In this document: piece by piece, positions 61,537 through 64,000 of the stretch
Layout of the letters: each line of letters starts with the position of its first letter
Numbering within the stretch: position 1 is the first letter of the stretch
Assembly (NCBI GenBank): GCA_036306585.1
Contig: JAXJZF010000005.1
Location: 1 to 64,000 of the forward strand
Reading direction: 5' to 3'
Origin: Aphodovivens sp036306585
GTDB taxonomy: Bacteria; Actinomycetota; Coriobacteriia; Coriobacteriales; Eggerthellaceae
DNA: 64,000 nt
Translations under genes and position numbers: made by a program
The notes under the pieces: generated by a model
Told to the model about the DNA's origin: nothing
Databases searched by the model: none
The model's input: the letters and a program-made list of their open reading frames with translations, nothing else

Positions 61537-61583
61537 CCTGATAGAAATTGGAAAAATATAACATGGCTGAATTCATCTATCAA
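61537..61583. repeat. Right attachment site (attR)
   Basis: CCTGATAGAAA (61537-61547) and the 23-bp segment 61560-61582 repeat the left junction. The inverted core boxes are CTGATAGA (61538-61545) and TCTATCA (61576-61582). The 23-bp part belongs to the ettA coding sequence, so the reading frame is restored on insertion. Confidence 0.82.
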
Positions 61584-63242
61584 ATGTACAAGGCCCGCAA
61601 GGCCCATGGCGACAAGGTCATCCTCGACGACGTAACGCTGTCGTTCTACCCCGGCGCGAAAATCGGCGTGGTCGGCCCCAATGGCATGGGCAAGTCAACG
61701 CTGCTGAAGATCATGGCGGGGCTCGAGGACGTCTCCAACGGCGAAGCGCGCCTCACGCCCGGCTACTCGGTGGGTATCCTGCAGCAGGAGCCGCCGCTGG
61801 AAGAGGACAAGACCGTCCTGGAGAACATTCAGCTGGCTTTCGCCGACGTGCTGGCGAAGGTGGAGCGCTTCAACCAGGTGAGCGCCGAGATGGCCGACCC
61901 CGACGCGGACTTCGACGCGCTGATGGAAGAAATGGGCCAGCTGCAGGACGAGATCGACGCGAAGAACGGCTGGGATCTGGACAGCCAGCTTTCCCAGGCG
62001 ATGGACGCGTTGCAGTGCCCCGACCCCGACATGCCGGTGAACGTGCTCTCCGGCGGCGAGCGCCGTCGCGTGGCGTTGTGCCGCCTGCTGCTGGAAGCGC
62101 CCGACCTGCTGCTTCTTGACGAGCCCACCAACCACCTGGACGCCGAAAGCGTGCTGTGGCTGGAGAAATTCCTGCACAACTACGAGGGCGCCGTGCTGGC
62201 AGTCACGCACGACCGCTACTTCCTGGATAACGTGGCAGAGTGGATCTGCGAGGTGGATCGCGGGCATCTGTACCCCTACAAGGGCAACTACTCCACGTAC
62301 CTGGAGACCAAGGCAGCGCGCCTGGCATCGCAGAAGCAGCGCGACGAGAAGCTGGCAAAACGCCTGGCCAACGAGCTTGAGTGGGTGCGTTCGAGTCCCA
62401 AGGCGCGCCAGGCGAAAAGCCGCGCCCGCCTGGAGCGCTACGACCAGATGGTGGCCGAGGCGCAGCGGGGCAAGAAGCTCGACTTCACCTCCATCCGCAT
62501 CCCCGCCGGGCCGCGCCTGGGCGCCGAGGTGCTGCGCGTGGAGCACCTGCACAAGGCGTTCGGCGACCGCGTGCTCATCGACGACCTTTCCTTCGAGCTG
62601 CCGCGCAACGGCATCGTGGGCGTCATCGGTCCCAACGGCGTGGGCAAGTCCACCCTGTTCAAGATGATCGTCGGCAAGGAACAGCCCACGTCCGGCACGC
62701 TCACGCTGGGCGAGACGGTGAAGGTGTCCTACGTCGATCAGGGCCGCGAGGGCATCGACGATTCCAAGACCGTATGGGAAGTGGTTTCCGGCGGTCTGGA
62801 CTACATGATGGTGTGCGAGACCGAGGTGCCCAGCCGCGCCTACGTGGCAAGCTTCGGCTTCAAGGGCTCCGACCAGCAGAAACCCGCCGGCGTGCTGTCT
62901 GGTGGCGAGCGCAACCGTCTGAACCTGGCCATCACGCTGGCCCAGGGCGGCAACCTGCTGCTTCTGGACGAGCCCACCAACGACCTGGACGTGGAAACGC
63001 TGGCCAGTCTAGAGGAGGCGCTCATGGAATTCCCCGGCTGCGCTGTGGTGACCAGCCACGACCGTATGTTCCTGGACCGCGTTGCCACCCACATCCTGGC
63101 TTGGGAGGGCACCGACGAGAACCCGGGCAACTGGTTCTGGTTCGAAGGCAACTTCGACAGCTATCAGAAAAACCGCGTGGAGCGTCTGGGCGAGGAGGCA
63201 AGCCGCCCGCACCGCATCCATCGCAAGCTCACGCGAGACTAG
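61563..63242 (+). CDS. ettA: ABC-F protein EttA (energy-dependent translational throttle)
   Basis: A 559-residue tandem-ATPase ABC-F factor that binds the ribosomal E site and gates the first peptide bond according to ATP/ADP. Domain 1 has GPNGMGKST and LSGGERRRVALCRL; domain 2 has GPNGVGKST and LSGGERNRLNLAI; the P-site linker lies between. The start MAEFIYQMYKARK matches EttA, which fixes the ATG at 61563. That start is the element attachment site. The ribosome site is now only GGAAAAATATAAC, weaker than the GAAAGGCTAGAGG left at the other junction. Confidence 0.94.
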   Translation: MAEFIYQMYKARKAHGDKVILDDVTLSFYPGAKIGVVGPNGMGKSTLLKIMAGLEDVSNGEARLTPGYSVGILQQEPPLEEDKTVLENIQLAFADVLAKVERFNQVSAEMADPDADFDALMEEMGQLQDEIDAKNGWDLDSQLSQAMDALQCPDPDMPVNVLSGGERRRVALCRLLLEAPDLLLLDEPTNHLDAESVLWLEKFLHNYEGAVLAVTHDRYFLDNVAEWICEVDRGHLYPYKGNYSTYLETKAARLASQKQRDEKLAKRLANELEWVRSSPKARQAKSRARLERYDQMVAEAQRGKKLDFTSIRIPAGPRLGAEVLRVEHLHKAFGDRVLIDDLSFELPRNGIVGVIGPNGVGKSTLFKMIVGKEQPTSGTLTLGETVKVSYVDQGREGIDDSKTVWEVVSGGLDYMMVCETEVPSRAYVASFGFKGSDQQKPAGVLSGGERNRLNLAITLAQGGNLLLLDEPTNDLDVETLASLEEALMEFPGCAVVTSHDRMFLDRVATHILAWEGTDENPGNWFWFEGNFDSYQKNRVERLGEEASRPHRIHRKLTRD

Positions 63243-63287
63243 CCCATTGCCTCTTTTTCACGAAGCGAGCAAAAGGCGAAAGCTGCC

Positions 63288-64000
63288 ATGCAAGGGGTAT
63301 CGAGGTTGGAAAAGGCGTTGAGAGCGACGTCCTGTCTGCTCGTCGCATTCGTTTTGGCGTTTGCGCCCGGGTTGTCCGCTTATGCGGCGCCGACGGCTGG
63401 GGCGGGACGGGATGACTCCTATGATGCGGCGGTGATCCAGCTCTCCTCGCTTGCCGACGAGATCCAGGCGCAGGCGCAGGAGGGCATGTTCATCGACGAG
63501 GACGGCTACGTCGTCCGCACAGAGCCTCAGGCGATCGCTTCCGTTGCCTCGGCGCGCACTTCGCTTCCGGAAAGCTACACCGCGCCCTATACGTCCGTGA
63601 AGAACCAGGGCGCGGCGAATTCGTGTTGGTCTTTCGCCTCTATCGCTTCGTTGGAGTCGGCGTATTTAGTGCAATCAGGGCTGACGGGCGCCGGCTCGTC
63701 TGCTATCGACCTTTCTGAAGCGCAGGTGGTGTATGGCACCTATAATGGCGAAACTGCTGATGGCACCCCCGATGGCGAGGAGCTGCAGGTATCCGGCAAT
63801 GATCACAGCCTTGCTTTCGACGGCTGCTATGGGTTCGGTGCGTCTGGCGAGTGGCAGATGGTGGCAAGCACGTTGGCGGCAGGGCGTGGCGCCTCTTACG
63901 AAGACGATGCTCGATTTATCACGTCTGACAGCATGGACATGCTGGAAGCGCTTGCCGGCTACATGGCGCAGGATTGCGCTGCTGCGTACGATTTATCGCG
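63288..64000 (+). CDS. Secreted papain-family (C1) cysteine protease, partial
   Basis: The first 237 residues of a protein that runs out of the window. A signal peptide is clear: charged start, hydrophobic CLLVAFVLAFAPGLSAYA, probable cut near residues 33-34. From about 97 comes the papain active site: SVKNQGAANSCWSFASIASL, with oxyanion Gln107 and catalytic Cys113 at the normal spacing of six. The Cys that usually follows the Gln (QGxCGSCW) is Ala here. His and Asn should lie beyond the window. AAAAGGCGAAAG precedes the ATG. Probably surface-attached or exported, acting on proteins outside the cell. Confidence 0.85.
   Translation, partial: MQGVSRLEKALRATSCLLVAFVLAFAPGLSAYAAPTAGAGRDDSYDAAVIQLSSLADEIQAQAQEGMFIDEDGYVVRTEPQAIASVASARTSLPESYTAPYTSVKNQGAANSCWSFASIASLESAYLVQSGLTGAGSSAIDLSEAQVVYGTYNGETADGTPDGEELQVSGNDHSLAFDGCYGFGASGEWQMVASTLAAGRGASYEDDARFITSDSMDMLEALAGYMAQDCAAAYDLS

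Larger units (their letters stand above)
53596..61583. mobile_element. Integrated AT-rich element inserted at the start of ettA
   Basis: About 8 kb of AT-rich DNA with different codon use, bounded by matching attachment sites and carrying a tyrosine integrase at the left end. Cargo includes a serine recombinase, a ribbon-helix-helix protein, a protein with an SSB-like tail, a DUF4145 protein, a membrane-anchored nuclease-like protein and unknowns. I see no relaxase, coupling protein, replication initiator or phage structural gene. It is therefore a minimal integrative element, possibly mobilised in trans or a phage satellite or defence island; which of these is open. Confidence 0.85.

Overview
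Kind of organism. About 56 kb of this window is GC-rich DNA with GTG/ATG starts, AGGAGG-type ribosome sites and compact operons. The gene content points to an anaerobic actinobacterium of the class Coriobacteriia, most likely Eggerthellaceae. The pointers are a LuxR regulator carrying about 12 membrane helices beside a molybdopterin oxidoreductase, a ferredoxin and an MFS carrier; fused TsaB-RimI-TsaD and RecJ-RecQ proteins; and an isolated NAD-isocitrate dehydrogenase/aconitase pair. This placement is inferred from gene style only; there is no rRNA or tRNA here. I saw no CRISPR array.

Layout. 1-1.0 kb: tail of an upstream operon (terminator) and a gene-free, partly structured stretch. 1.0-5.5 kb: HEAT-like protein, NAD-dependent isocitrate dehydrogenase, aconitase. 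5.8-9.7 kb: the tRNA t6A genes (tsaE, then a single reading frame for TsaB+RimI+TsaD) and an amino-acid racemase. 10-14.3 kb: a second type II topoisomerase (ParE/ParC-like). 14.4-18.5 kb: ABC ATPase plus a huge FtsX-type permease with a repeat-rich extracytoplasmic region. 18.6-21.8 kb (minus): SNF2 helicase. 22.1-28.6 kb: RecJ-RecQ fusion, Rel (p)ppGpp enzyme, metallo-hydrolase. 28.6-30.4 kb: PiT phosphate carrier plus DUF47 partner behind a PHO-box-like repeat array. 30.5-32.8 kb: zinc phospholipase-like protein (minus) and an MFS protein.

33.0-39.6 kb is a regulator/enzyme/transporter cassette: membrane LuxR regulator, cytoplasmic molybdopterin enzyme, small dicluster ferredoxin, a DUF2007-like small protein and an MFS carrier. 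It looks like a self-contained module for taking up and transforming one unknown small molecule. 39.8-53.5 kb is mixed housekeeping: ABC exporter, NAD(P)HX epimerase, NCS2 permease, DHA2 efflux pump with an attenuator-like leader, a PurF-like protein lacking the catalytic cysteine, DMT carrier, lysC-asd, a PARG-like protein, nitroreductase, tlyA.

53.6-61.6 kb is an AT-rich integrated element of about 8 kb. A tyrosine recombinase has inserted it exactly at the start of the ABC-F gene ettA. A 23-bp direct repeat carrying the first seven ettA codons flanks it, with inverted core sites CTGATAGA/TCTATCA at both junctions and paired TTTTGTGTCT repeats just inside each end. It carries the integrase, a small serine recombinase, a ribbon-helix-helix protein, a protein with an SSB-like acidic tail, a DUF4145 protein, a membrane-anchored protein ending in a nuclease-like domain, and several unknown genes. 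No relaxase or conjugation gene is visible. The native ettA promoter is stranded at the left end; ettA now starts behind element DNA. The window ends inside a secreted papain-family protease.
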